DNA from: Microbacterium sp. APC 3901
GTDB taxonomy: Bacteria > Actinomycetota > Actinomycetes > Actinomycetales > Microbacteriaceae
Reading direction: 5' to 3'
Assembly: GCF_030407765.1 (NCBI RefSeq)
Contig: NZ_JASDCU010000012.1
Span: 62,001-126,000 of the forward strand
Length of the DNA: 64,000 bases
The translations under genes and the position numbers were made by a program. This document shows, piece after piece, positions 50,976-58,999 of the stretch; position 1 is the first letter of the stretch; every line of letters begins with the position of its first letter. Below the pieces are notes generated by a model, which saw nothing but the letters and a program-made list of their open reading frames with translations, was not told the origin of the DNA and did no database searches.

Positions 50976-51413
50976 TCAGCCCGCGCGGCCCTCGGCGAGA
51001 TAGGCGAGTCGCTGCAGCGTCTCGGAGTTGCGCCAGCGCAGCAGGGGAGCGGTGACGACGCCGGGAAGCAGAGTCGCCGGGCCCTTCACCGGCTCCTCGT
51101 CGATCCGCACGATCGAGCCGTCGCCGTGCGAACGCACACGCAGCGTGACGCGGGCCTCGCCGATCGGCCAGCCCTTCGCACGCATCACCATCCGGTGCGG
51201 GGGATCCCACTCCTCGACCACCGTGGTGTCGTCGAGCAGGGCCGGCCAGACGCCGACCGAGTGGTGCAGTTCCGCGCCCGGCTGCGGCCACGTGTCATCG
51301 ACGTCGCGCATGCGCGAGGCGCCGACGACCCACGCCGGGTAGAGCCAGGCGTCGGCCAGCACCCGGAACAGGTCATCGGGGCGGCAGTTCATCGTGCGCA
51401 CGTTCTTGGCCAT
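50976..51413 (-). CDS. SRPBCC-fold (polyketide cyclase-like) protein
   Basis: The 145-residue protein has the START/SRPBCC lipid- or ligand-binding pattern (PDDLFRVLADAWLYPAWVVGASRMRDVDDTWPQPGAELHHSVGVWP ... VEEWDPPHRMVMRAKGWPIGEARVTLRV) and a long C-terminal helix. Its ligand is unknown. The ATG at 51413 has an AAGGAG site 6 bases upstream; longer frames exist but lack this. It is divergent from the P450 gene across about 158 bp, so the two may serve one pathway. Confidence 0.82.
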   Translation of the reverse strand: MAKNVRTMNCRPDDLFRVLADAWLYPAWVVGASRMRDVDDTWPQPGAELHHSVGVWPALLDDTTVVEEWDPPHRMVMRAKGWPIGEARVTLRVRSHGDGSIVRIDEEPVKGPATLLPGVVTAPLLRWRNSETLQRLAYLAEGRAG

Positions 51414-51571
51414 GTCGGCTCCTTCTGTGGCGGTTGTCATCATGGTCGTGCCTCCGCGGCGATCCACCGAGGGGGTTGACGGGCCGGGTGCGGCGACGAT
51501 CGGCCGTAGCACAGAGCCCGCATCGGCGCCTCCCCCTGGAACAGCGCGAGGGTCTCTGCGAACGTCAGGTC

Positions 51572-52915
51572 ATGGCACTCATCGATCTTCCCGTTCGCGC
51601 CGCCCGCAGAATCAGCGCTCTGGCGCACGACGACGCACCCACCCTGCTCACCCGCGGCTACGGCTTCGGCCCACGGATCTGGCGCCGGGTGCGACCGGGC
51701 GCGAGGTCGGCACCGATGCGACTGCTGGGCGACGACACGGTGTTCGTGCCCGGAGTAGAGGGCGTCGAGCTGTTCTACGACGAGACCCGCATCGCGCGGT
51801 CCGGGGCCATGCCGGCCCTCGTGCAGGAGAGCCTGTTCGGTCACGCGTCGGTGCACAGCCTCGACGGCGACGCGCACAAGCATCGCAAGGCCACATTCAT
51901 CGACGTCGCCTATGACGACGAGCAGGTCGCGCGGTTGACCCCCTGGCTCGAGCGCGAGTGGGAGAGCGAGCGGCAGGCGTGGCTCGACGGCGGCACACGC
52001 AGCGCCTACGACGCGGCCGTCGGCGCGCTGGGTCGCGCGATCATGGGATGGGCGGGTGTGCCCGGCACACCCGCAGCGAAGACGCGGTGGGCCGCGCGGC
52101 TCGCGCAGATCGTCGACGGCTTCGGCTCGCCGTACTCGCCGGAGTACCTCGCCGCTCTGGCCAACCGGTGGTGGTCGGATCGCCACTCGACCCGACTCAT
52201 CGAGGCCGTGCGGCACGGCGCACTCAGCGCAGAACCGGAAACGGCGCTCGAGCGATGGGCGCACCACCGCGATCAGGACGGCGAGCTGCTGCCCGCCCGC
52301 ATCGCCGGTGTCGAGCTGCAGAACAGCATCCGTCCGATGATCGCGGTCGCGCGCTTCGTCGCGTTCGCCGCGAAGGCCCTGCACGAGCACCCCGAGTGGC
52401 GCGAACGCATCGCCGCCGAAGCCGCCGAACGGGGATCACTCGTCGGCGGCCCGCTGTCGATCATGTTCGCGCAGGAGACCCGGCGCCTCTCACCCTTCGT
52501 GCCGATGCTCCCCGGGTGGGCGATCGCCGACATCGAGATCGACGGCCAGCGAGTGGATGCCGGCGGACGCGTCGTGCTCGACATCCTCGGCACCGACACC
52601 GATGACCGATTCTGGGCGCGCCCTGAGCGGTTCGACCCGGAGCGCTTCCGCGATGTCGGCGCAGACTACGAGGCGCTCGCCGCATTCATCCCGCACGGCG
52701 GGGCTGGCGTCGCGACCGGTCATCGGTGCCCCGGCGAGAAGCTCGCGATCGCAGGCCTCGCCGCAGCGATCACGGTACTCAGCGATCCTCGCCTGCGCAT
52801 CCTCGACCAGGGCCTCGACGTCAACCGGCGTCGTCTCCCCACCAAGCCCCGCTCGGGCGGCACGGTGCGGTCGGCCTCGGCGCCTGCGTCGAGCGGGTGC
52901 CCCTTCCACCGATAG
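51572..52915 (+). CDS. CYP152-type cytochrome P450 peroxygenase (fatty acid)
   Basis: The 447-residue P450 belongs to the hydrogen-peroxide-using CYP152 group. The I helix has the Arg-Pro pair that replaces the acid-alcohol pair (ELQNSIRPMIAVARFVAF, R254-P255), and the heme loop reads GHRCPGE (C386). The N-terminal SLFGHASVHSLDGDAHKHRKATF matches the family, and His95 stands where hydroxylating members have Gln, the position taken by His in the alkene-forming OleT enzyme. It should bind a fatty acid whose carboxylate pairs with R254. It needs no reductase. The C-terminus ends CPFHR. Confidence 0.85.
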   Translation: MALIDLPVRAARRISALAHDDAPTLLTRGYGFGPRIWRRVRPGARSAPMRLLGDDTVFVPGVEGVELFYDETRIARSGAMPALVQESLFGHASVHSLDGDAHKHRKATFIDVAYDDEQVARLTPWLEREWESERQAWLDGGTRSAYDAAVGALGRAIMGWAGVPGTPAAKTRWAARLAQIVDGFGSPYSPEYLAALANRWWSDRHSTRLIEAVRHGALSAEPETALERWAHHRDQDGELLPARIAGVELQNSIRPMIAVARFVAFAAKALHEHPEWRERIAAEAAERGSLVGGPLSIMFAQETRRLSPFVPMLPGWAIADIEIDGQRVDAGGRVVLDILGTDTDDRFWARPERFDPERFRDVGADYEALAAFIPHGGAGVATGHRCPGEKLAIAGLAAAITVLSDPRLRILDQGLDVNRRRLPTKPRSGGTVRSASAPASSGCPFHR

Positions 52916-52921
52916 AGACCG

Positions 52922-53905
52922 TCATTCCGGGCCGGAGGTGTCCGCTCCGTCCGGGATGCGGTCGATGGGCACGACGACGACCTCCTGGACCTTCCAGTCG
53001 AGGTCGGCGATCCGCTCCGACAGGTCGGTCGTCTGTCGCAGCGTCACTTTGCCTTTGTGCGGCACGACGAATGCCTCGATGTGGAAGACCTGGCCCTGGT
53101 CGCGCATCCTGACCCCTGCCTCCTTCACCCAGGGTTGTGAGCGCATCGTCGCGAGCACTTCACCGGCGAGCGGATGCGGATGCTTGCTGTCGTAGGTCCG
53201 AGCGCGCTGGTCCATCAGGTCGATCACCGCGGTCTTCGTGTTGCGCCATCCGTCCCAGATGATGCCGAGCGAGATCACCAGAGCCGCCGCGCCGTCCAGC
53301 CACCACACACCCACGCCGACGCCGAGCACTCCGACGATCGAGGCGACCGTGGTCTGCCAGTCGGCCTTCGCCATGTCGGCATCGGCGTAGAGCAGCTTGT
53401 TGTGCAGCACGGGGGCGAGCTTCGCCTTCGCCGGTCCGTAGAAGAACACCGGACCGACGATCACCACGGCCATGACGGCGACCATCAGCCAGCCGAGCCA
53501 GATCGTCTGCCCGAACAGCTGCACGGTGCCGACGGTGGGATGCTCGCCGGCGATGAGCCCGGTCACCGCCTCGACCGCCAGATTGAGTCCCACGGCCAGC
53601 AGCGCGACCCCGGCCACGAGATGGCCGATGCCCATGACCCGATGCAGCCCGTAGGGGTGCTTCACCGAAGGGCGCTTGCGGATGAAGATCAACGCGACGA
53701 GGAACGCGATCTGCGGGATGAGCGACAGCATGTCCTCGATCCAGGCCGTGCGCATCGCCTGCGAGTTGCCGACGACGAGCGCGATCACCGCGATCGTCAC
53801 CGAGGTGTAGGCGATCGTGAACCACTCCCAGCCGACCGCTCGTCGCAGCGCCTGACGCTGCTCGTCGGGGAGCTCCGTCCGTCCGATCCTCGTCGGCGTC
53901 GTCAC
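52922..53905 (-). CDS. Cation diffusion facilitator family transporter
   Basis: The 327-residue protein has a long hydrophilic N-terminus, about five to six membrane helices (FTIAYTSVTIAVIALVVGNSQAMRTAWIEDMLSLIPQIAFLVALIF; YADADMAKADWQTTVASIVGVLGVGVGVWWLDGAAALVISL), and a cytoplasmic C-terminal domain with VKEAGVRMRDQGQVFHIEAFVVPH. The metal-site residues in helices 2 and 5 include E-D and D-x3-D patterns. It should export a divalent cation such as zinc, cobalt or manganese. The GTG start overlaps the upstream stop codon (GTGA). Confidence 0.85.
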   Translation of the reverse strand: MTTPTRIGRTELPDEQRQALRRAVGWEWFTIAYTSVTIAVIALVVGNSQAMRTAWIEDMLSLIPQIAFLVALIFIRKRPSVKHPYGLHRVMGIGHLVAGVALLAVGLNLAVEAVTGLIAGEHPTVGTVQLFGQTIWLGWLMVAVMAVVIVGPVFFYGPAKAKLAPVLHNKLLYADADMAKADWQTTVASIVGVLGVGVGVWWLDGAAALVISLGIIWDGWRNTKTAVIDLMDQRARTYDSKHPHPLAGEVLATMRSQPWVKEAGVRMRDQGQVFHIEAFVVPHKGKVTLRQTTDLSERIADLDWKVQEVVVVPIDRIPDGADTSGPE

Positions 53906-54405
53906 GAGCTCGCCTCCTCGTCGAGGTATCGCTCCAGCTCGCTCAGGAACGCATTCTCTCCCAGCGGCACGAGCATGACGATCTCGCGGCCCTCTGCTCC
54001 ATCGATGCCGGGGTAACCGCGGGTGACGCCTGCTCTGTCGACCCAGGGGGTGTCCGCCGTGAACCCGCCGACGACGAGGTCGAGGTCGCCGCGCTCGAGC
54101 ATTCCGACCAACGTCTCCTCCGACCCGTTCGTCCAGTCGACCTCGGCATCGATGCCGTCTGCGAAGCCGGTCACGAGATCGGGGATGCTGCCGGTCGGGG
54201 TCTCGCGATCGGTGTCGACGAGTCCGGGATCGGCTGAGACACCGACCCGCAGTTCGGACCCGGTCACGGATTCGAGTGTGCCGTCGGGATCGGCGGGAAT
54301 CGTCAGGCCACAGCCCGACAGGCCGATCACGAGCAGGAGCGCGGCCGCCGAGAAGACCGCGCGGCGGGGAGACCACGTCGATGCGTTCACGACGACATGG
54401 TGCAT
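53902..54405 (-). CDS. Small lipoprotein resembling a truncated solute-binding protein
   Basis: The 167-residue protein has a lipobox L-S-G-C32 and then the family 3 binding-protein pattern: GSELRVGVSADPGLVD, VDWTNGSEETLVGMLERGDLDLVVGGFTADTPWVDRAGVTRGYP. The whole domain is only about 130 residues after the lipobox, well below the usual 220-250, and the second lobe is largely missing. Its end overlaps the CDF transporter start by GTGA, an odd partnership for a binding protein. It may present or sense a ligand rather than feed an importer. The start at 54405 is uncertain. Confidence 0.7.
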   Translation of the reverse strand: MHHVVVNASTWSPRRAVFSAAALLLVIGLSGCGLTIPADPDGTLESVTGSELRVGVSADPGLVDTDRETPTGSIPDLVTGFADGIDAEVDWTNGSEETLVGMLERGDLDLVVGGFTADTPWVDRAGVTRGYPGIDGAEGREIVMLVPLGENAFLSELERYLDEEASS

Positions 54406-54485
54406 CTCGCGTCGACGGCGGAGAATCCGGTTGACGCTCGCCTTCGCGCGGAGTATGCGGTGGCTCGTCGCCCGCACTCGACCGG

Positions 54486-54491
54486 TACGGT
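54486..54491 (+). promoter_or_regulatory. Leaderless -10 box of the gene at 54499
   Basis: TACGGT, 7 bases, then ATG. Confidence 0.5.
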
Positions 54492-54498
54492 AGGGCAC

Positions 54499-55782
54499 AT
54501 GTCACAGGCCCTCCGCACCTTCGGGCGCATCGTCGCGCGGCACTGGCCCGCGCTCATGGCCTGGTACCTCGGGGGCGAGGCTCTGCACCGCGTGCTCATC
54601 GAGTTCGCCGGATTCGTCGGCGGCCACACCACGCTCGGCGGCCTGCTGCTGCTGCCGCTGGCGGTCGCCGCTCGCCTCGTCTCGTACGTCGCGATGTACC
54701 TCACAGTGCGTCCGTCGCTGCCGCACAGTCGGAGGGAGGATGCCGGGGGCATTCGCGAGTTCGGCTCGGCCACGCTCTCGGCGATCCTGCCGTTCTTCGC
54801 GTTCTACACCGCGTGGGGGCTGCTCGACGCCGACCAGATCGAGTTCTTCCAGATCGCGCTCGCGGTCGCACTGCCCCAGTCCGGTGAGGGATTCTCGCAG
54901 ATCGGCGACCGCGGCGGACTGATCTCGGTCGGTGTGCTGCCCGTGACGGTGCTCGTGATCGCCCTTGCCGCTCGTGTGCTCCTCACCCGCTTCGCCGACC
55001 GGTTGCCGCGTTGGACGATCATCCTCGCCACCTATGCCGAGGTGCTGTGGACGTTCATGCTCTTCACGCTCGTCGCGCGATGGTGGACGAGCGTCCTCGA
55101 CTGGTTCGCCGACCGCCAGGCGGTCGGCTGGCTGCGGGGATTCGGCGACTGGTTCGCCGTGAACCTCCAGCCCGTCGCCGCGGTCTGGGAGGGAGCGACC
55201 TGGCTCGTCGGCATCCTGGTCGCGGCGCTCATCCTGCCGGCCGCGTGGCTCACAGTCGCCGGCGTGATCTTCGGCACCACCTTCGACTCGACTCCCGCGT
55301 TCTCGCGGTTCGGCGGGGGAGCTGCCCGCGGCGCGGTGATGAGTGTCGCGCGCACTCTCGTGATGCGACTCGAGGGTCTCTGGGCGGCTGTCACGGTGAT
55401 CTGGCGGGGCGGGCCGCTGCTCTTCGGCGCGTACGCCCTGGCCTACGCGGCATGGGCCTTCGCCGAGCAGGCGGGAACCCGCGGGGTGCTGCTGCTCGTC
55501 GGCGGCCATGAACGGTGGTTCTGGGCAGGGGTCTTCCCGCTCCTCACCGTCGCGATCGCGGCAGTGGCCGAGCCCTTGAGAGTGGCGATCGTCGCGACGG
55601 CGTACGACGGCGTCATCGGCCGCCCCCGCTCAGGTCTCGACACCCGGCCCTCAGGGATCGATGCGGAACCGGGCGAGGTCGTCGTCGCTCCCCTCGATGT
55701 CGAGCAGGAAGGGGCCGTCGGCGTCGTCGGGAAGCAGGAAGGTCAGCAGGATGCGGTACGACGCCGGCTCGGCGATGCATGA
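54499..55782 (+). CDS. Hypothetical integral membrane protein
   Basis: The 427-residue protein has about eight membrane helices with amphipathic stretches between (GRIVARHWPALMAWYLGGEALHRVLIEFAGFVGG; GLLLLPLAVAARLVSYVAMYLTVRPSL; SVLDWFADRQAVGWLRGFGDWFAVNLQPVAAVWEGATWLVGILVAALILPAAW). I recognise no family. The first stop codon in frame lies 132 bp inside the convergent gene, so the last about 44 residues are read from the antisense of that gene and have low-complexity character (VVVAPLDVEQEGAVGVVGKQ). The core protein is credible; the tail may be a recent extension or a sequencing artefact. Confidence 0.7.
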   Translation: MSQALRTFGRIVARHWPALMAWYLGGEALHRVLIEFAGFVGGHTTLGGLLLLPLAVAARLVSYVAMYLTVRPSLPHSRREDAGGIREFGSATLSAILPFFAFYTAWGLLDADQIEFFQIALAVALPQSGEGFSQIGDRGGLISVGVLPVTVLVIALAARVLLTRFADRLPRWTIILATYAEVLWTFMLFTLVARWWTSVLDWFADRQAVGWLRGFGDWFAVNLQPVAAVWEGATWLVGILVAALILPAAWLTVAGVIFGTTFDSTPAFSRFGGGAARGAVMSVARTLVMRLEGLWAAVTVIWRGGPLLFGAYALAYAAWAFAEQAGTRGVLLLVGGHERWFWAGVFPLLTVAIAAVAEPLRVAIVATAYDGVIGRPRSGLDTRPSGIDAEPGEVVVAPLDVEQEGAVGVVGKQEGQQDAVRRRLGDA

Positions 55783-56136
55783 GCTCTCGCCCTCGTCGTA
55801 GGACACGTCGAGATCCTCGCGAGAGCTGAGCCAGCTGCGATCCGAATCGGTCTCCGTGAGCGTGATCTGCCCGCAGCGGTCGGCGGCGGACCCGCCGGTC
55901 GACGACAGCCGAACGCTCAGGGTCTGAGAGCCCTCCGGGGTCTCGAACTCACCCCACTCTGCAGGCCCGAGCGTGAGTGTCTGCCCGGCGATGTCGACGG
56001 ACGACTCGGCCTCGATCACCCGATCGGTCGGCCGGATGCTGGGAAGGACGTCGAGCCACACGGTGGCGCCGAGCATGGCCACGGCGGCGATCGCCAGCGC
56101 GATCAGTGCCCGGCGCTGCCTCCTCCACCACGTCAC
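55651..56136 (-). CDS. Membrane-anchored hypothetical protein (third gene of coupled set)
   Basis: The 161-residue protein has a basic N-terminus (MTWWRRQRRA), one membrane anchor (LIALAIAAVAMLGATVWLDVL), and an extracellular beta-rich domain (VIEAESSVDIAGQTLTLGPAEWGEFETPEGSQTLSVRLSSTGGSAADRCGQITLTETDSDRSWLSS) with two cysteines that could form a disulfide. No family is recognised. Its ATG overlaps the stop codon of the gene before it (ATGA). It overlaps the tail of the convergent gene at 54499. Confidence 0.7.
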   Translation of the reverse strand: MTWWRRQRRALIALAIAAVAMLGATVWLDVLPSIRPTDRVIEAESSVDIAGQTLTLGPAEWGEFETPEGSQTLSVRLSSTGGSAADRCGQITLTETDSDRSWLSSREDLDVSYDEGESSCIAEPASYRILLTFLLPDDADGPFLLDIEGSDDDLARFRIDP

Positions 56137-56690
56137 GGCGCGCTCAGTTCAGGATCGTCGAGCTCGACGCTCGGGGTGCGGGGTAGATCATCGAGATCGA
56201 GCGGGATCGTGATCAGGTCGTCGAGCTCGGCAGTGAAATATGAGGAGGTGAGCCGCAGCTCCGCCTCTCCGGAGATGACATCGGGCGGCAGCTCGAAGGC
56301 CAGAGTGCCGACCGTGTCGACGCCGACCCGCAGCGAGGCAGACGTCAACGTCGCGTCCGGTCGTTCGCTCGCCTGGAACACACGGTCGTCGATCGTCAGC
56401 GTCGCCAGATTGACGGCAGCGTCGATCTCGGTGTGTGGGGCGGAAGCGGCGACCGTCACGACGACCCAATTGCCCTCCGCGCTCCAGTCGGCACCCGGCA
56501 CGACGACCTCATCAGCGAAGGTCGCTTCGGTCGCCGCCGCGATCAGCGTGCGTGACTCGACGGGATCGCCGAAGGATCCGTGCACCTCGGTCGGCCCGAT
56601 GACGTCTTCGTCAGTGGGGGTGACCGCGGTCACGGCGCCGGCGGCGACCACGAGCGCGGCACCGAGCAGCCACGGCGTCGCGCGTCTCAT
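56133..56690 (-). CDS. Membrane-anchored hypothetical protein with DUF4352-like domain (second gene)
   Basis: The 185-residue protein has one N-terminal anchor (TPWLLGAALVVAAGAVTAV) and an extracellular Ig-like domain (ATFADEVVVPGADWSAEGNWVVVTVAASAPHTEIDAAVNLATLTIDDRVFQASERPD ... GTLAFELPPDV), the pattern of DUF4352/telokin-like extracytoplasmic modules. ATGA overlaps join it to both neighbouring genes. It resembles in outline the product of the first gene of the set, suggesting they form a complex or arose by duplication. The function is unknown. Confidence 0.72.
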   Translation of the reverse strand: MRRATPWLLGAALVVAAGAVTAVTPTDEDVIGPTEVHGSFGDPVESRTLIAAATEATFADEVVVPGADWSAEGNWVVVTVAASAPHTEIDAAVNLATLTIDDRVFQASERPDATLTSASLRVGVDTVGTLAFELPPDVISGEAELRLTSSYFTAELDDLITIPLDLDDLPRTPSVELDDPELSAP

Positions 56691-57391
56691 CGTGCCTCCT
56701 GCGCGGTGACGGTGATGCGGGCGCTGAGTGCGGCCGGGCGCCAGGTGACGGCACGCGATGAGAGGACGACCTGTCCACGGCGCACCTCCACCTCGTGCAC
56801 GTCGAGTGACACGGCACCATCGGGGAACGCATCCTCGGAAACCGTCCAGGCGAAGGTGACCTGGCTGGGAACGCCCGGCTGCAGGATCACCTGCCCTGAC
56901 GAGCCGTCGGCCCGCCATACGTCGACCGAGTCGGTCGTGGTGACGCCCTTCAGCCTGAGGAGGGGGGCATCGGTGTTGACGAACCCCGAGCTGATGCGGT
57001 CGGCGGTGGTGCCGACCCCGATCGGCGCATCCGAGAGATTCTCCATTCGCGTGCTCATCACGAGGAACTTCTCGCCGGGCTCCGCTTCGAGATACTCCGA
57101 TTCGACCTCGGTGGTGAACTCGGCGTCGAGCACGGTGATCGCATACATCGAGGTGCGCGCCTCGTCGTCGGGGCCGAGCTCGGTCGGCGACGCCTCAGCA
57201 CGCGACAGCCCGCCCACCGCCGCGACGACGGCGGCCAGAGCGACGAAGGCGAGCGCCGCGAACCAGATCCAGCGGGGGAGCTCGGCGGCAGCGTGTGTCC
57301 ACCGCGAGACGGCGGAGCGGACGATGTTCGCGGCGGGGCGGGCGGCGGGCGCACCGGAGGGCGCGCCGTCGTGATCCCCCGTCTTGCTCAC
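56687..57391 (-). CDS. Membrane-anchored hypothetical protein with DUF4352-like domain (first gene)
   Basis: The 234-residue protein has a cytoplasmic tail, one membrane helix (IWFAALAFVALAAVVAAVGGLS) and an extracellular beta domain (ISVLDAEF-like AITVLDAEFTTEVESEYLEAEPGEKFLVMSTRMENLSDAPIGVGTTADR ... LQPGVPSQVTFAWTVSEDAFPDGAVSLDVHEVEVRRGQVVL) of DUF4352 type. The GTG at 57391 follows TAGGCT by 6 bases. It starts a three-gene coupled set down to 55651. No enzyme motif is present. Confidence 0.74.
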   Translation of the reverse strand: MSKTGDHDGAPSGAPAARPAANIVRSAVSRWTHAAAELPRWIWFAALAFVALAAVVAAVGGLSRAEASPTELGPDDEARTSMYAITVLDAEFTTEVESEYLEAEPGEKFLVMSTRMENLSDAPIGVGTTADRISSGFVNTDAPLLRLKGVTTTDSVDVWRADGSSGQVILQPGVPSQVTFAWTVSEDAFPDGAVSLDVHEVEVRRGQVVLSSRAVTWRPAALSARITVTAQEAR

Positions 57392-57397
57392 GAGGTC

Positions 57398-57403
57398 AGC
57401 CTA
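57398..57403 (-). promoter_or_regulatory. Leaderless -10 box of the three-gene set
   Basis: TAGGCT on the minus strand, 6 bases (GACCTC), then the GTG at 57391. Confidence 0.5.
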
Positions 57404-57430
57404 GCGAGGGCGCGTACTCAGACGGGAGAA

Positions 57431-58246
57431 TCAGCGGTCGCAGGTCTCGAACACGTACCCGTCGTCTTCCGGCGTAACGAGGTCGCGATCTCGCAGCACC
57501 ATCGACCCCGGCGCGTCGTCGTCGGCGCACATCTCGGCGAACGGCCGAGGCAGCTCATCGGAGTACTCGATGTCGATCACGGCGTCGCCGTAGACAGCGG
57601 TGAAGGCTCCGCACTCCTGATAGACGGAGCACTCCTCGACCACGGCGAAGTCGAACCCGGCGCGTTCGCGCAGCAGGCGTGCATCCTCGGCGGCGTTCTT
57701 CTGCCCGGCGGCGAGCCCTGAGCCGTGCGCGATGTCGACGAGCAGCGCCGCGAGGGCGAGGTTGTCATCGAGGGTGAGCGCGCCGTCAGAGCGGGTGTGC
57801 GAGTCGAGGTTGTCGAACTCCACCGCCTCGAATCCCGACTCGGCGCACCCCTCGATCCACGGGCCGACGATCTCGGCGATGCGCTGGCGGCGGTCGTCGG
57901 TCGAGGTGTCGAGCAGAGCCTCGTCGGGCCAGTCGGGGTCGAACACGGGCTCGCCGTCGTTCTGCAGCACGAGGTCATCGGGCCAGGTGTCGAGTTCGCC
58001 CGGCTGGGTCTGGAACCCGTTCACGTAGCAGATCGAGTACAGCCCCTCTGCGGGGTCATCCGAGCGGTCCCGACCCACGATGCCGACACCATCGGCGGGT
58101 GCATATGCCCCGCCGAGCTGGTAGTCGGGTGTCGCTCCCGCCGGTGGAGTCATGAAAGGCGCAGGCGGGTCGGAGATGGTCGTGACGCACCCCGAGAGAG
58201 CGAGGATCAGTGCGGTGGCGGTGAGGACCGCGGCTCCGCGCCTCAG
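57431..58246 (-). CDS. GH114 lipoprotein (endo-alpha-1,4-polygalactosaminidase-like), CTG start
   Basis: The 271-residue protein has a glycoside hydrolase 114 TIM-barrel pattern (SICYVNGFQTQPGELD, VEFDNLDSHTRSDG, GLAAGQKNAAEDARLL, FAVVEECSVYQECGAF), which acts on polygalactosamine-type exopolysaccharide outside the cell. In frame, no ATG, GTG or TTG occurs near the lipobox. A CTG at 58246, overlapping the stop codon of the upstream gene (CTGA) and preceded by GGAG, gives a perfect 20-residue lipoprotein signal (M-R-R-G-A-A-V-L-T-A...L-S-G-C20). The extracellular role fits the lipobox. The start codon is inferred. Confidence 0.8.
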   Translation of the reverse strand: MRRGAAVLTATALILALSGCVTTISDPPAPFMTPPAGATPDYQLGGAYAPADGVGIVGRDRSDDPAEGLYSICYVNGFQTQPGELDTWPDDLVLQNDGEPVFDPDWPDEALLDTSTDDRRQRIAEIVGPWIEGCAESGFEAVEFDNLDSHTRSDGALTLDDNLALAALLVDIAHGSGLAAGQKNAAEDARLLRERAGFDFAVVEECSVYQECGAFTAVYGDAVIDIEYSDELPRPFAEMCADDDAPGSMVLRDRDLVTPEDDGYVFETCDR

Positions 58247-58938
58247 CTGCCGTCTCCGTACAGCGCGGCGATCTCTTTCGAACCCATACCTCGATCGTAC
58301 GTGCCGTGCTGGGGCCAGCCGGCCGGGGAGTCCTCCCACTCCTCCTGACGGCCGTAGGGGAGCAGGTCGACGAGACCCTGCAGCTGACTCATGCGCTCGG
58401 TGCCTCGTCCGTTCGTGTGCCAGGTGCGATACACGGTGTCGCCGTCTCGCAGCAACACGTTCACACCGAAGCCCTCGTTCGGACCCGCATCCATGTCGGA
58501 GCCGAACGTGCTGTCGGCGCTCGAATACCACGTCATGCGGTTGCCCACCCTGTCGCGGTAGGCCAGTGCCTCGTCGATCGGCCCGTTCGTCACGATCACG
58601 AAGCGGGCGTCGTAGTACCGCTCGAGAAAGTCGAGCCGCGTAAACTGCGAGGTGAAGCCGGTGCAGCCGGGGCACTGCCACTCATTGCCGTCGGTCCACA
58701 TGTGGTTGTAGACGATGAGCTGTCGATGCTCGCCGAAGATCTCCGACAGCGCGACCGGACCGTCGGCCCCGACGAGCGTGTAGTCGGGCAGCTCGACCAT
58801 CGGCAGCCGCCGTCGTTGCGCCGCGATGGCATCGAGCTCTCGCGTCGCGGCCTTCTCGCGCACGCGCAGTGCGTCGAGCTCGCTGCGCCACGTGTCGGCG
58901 TCGATGACGGGCGGAAGGGGCGTCTGGGTCGTGCTCAC
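58243..58938 (-). CDS. DUF899 thioredoxin-like protein
   Basis: The 231-residue protein has the DUF899 pattern: LPDYTLVGADGPVALSEIFGEHRQLIVYNHMWTDGNEWQCPGCTGFTSQFTRLDFLERYYDARFVIVTNGPIDEALAYRDRVGNRMTWYSS. C-P-G-C is a redox-type motif, as in thioredoxin-like folds. The GTG start at 58938 has GGAGG 7 bases upstream. Its stop codon overlaps the CTG start of the GH114 gene. Confidence 0.88.
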   Translation of the reverse strand: MSTTQTPLPPVIDADTWRSELDALRVREKAATRELDAIAAQRRRLPMVELPDYTLVGADGPVALSEIFGEHRQLIVYNHMWTDGNEWQCPGCTGFTSQFTRLDFLERYYDARFVIVTNGPIDEALAYRDRVGNRMTWYSSADSTFGSDMDAGPNEGFGVNVLLRDGDTVYRTWHTNGRGTERMSQLQGLVDLLPYGRQEEWEDSPAGWPQHGTYDRGMGSKEIAALYGDGS

Positions 58939-58999
58939 GGTGGACCTCCGGATGCTCGGGAAGACGGTGCACCCAGTGTGCGCCCGCCCACCGACGTCG

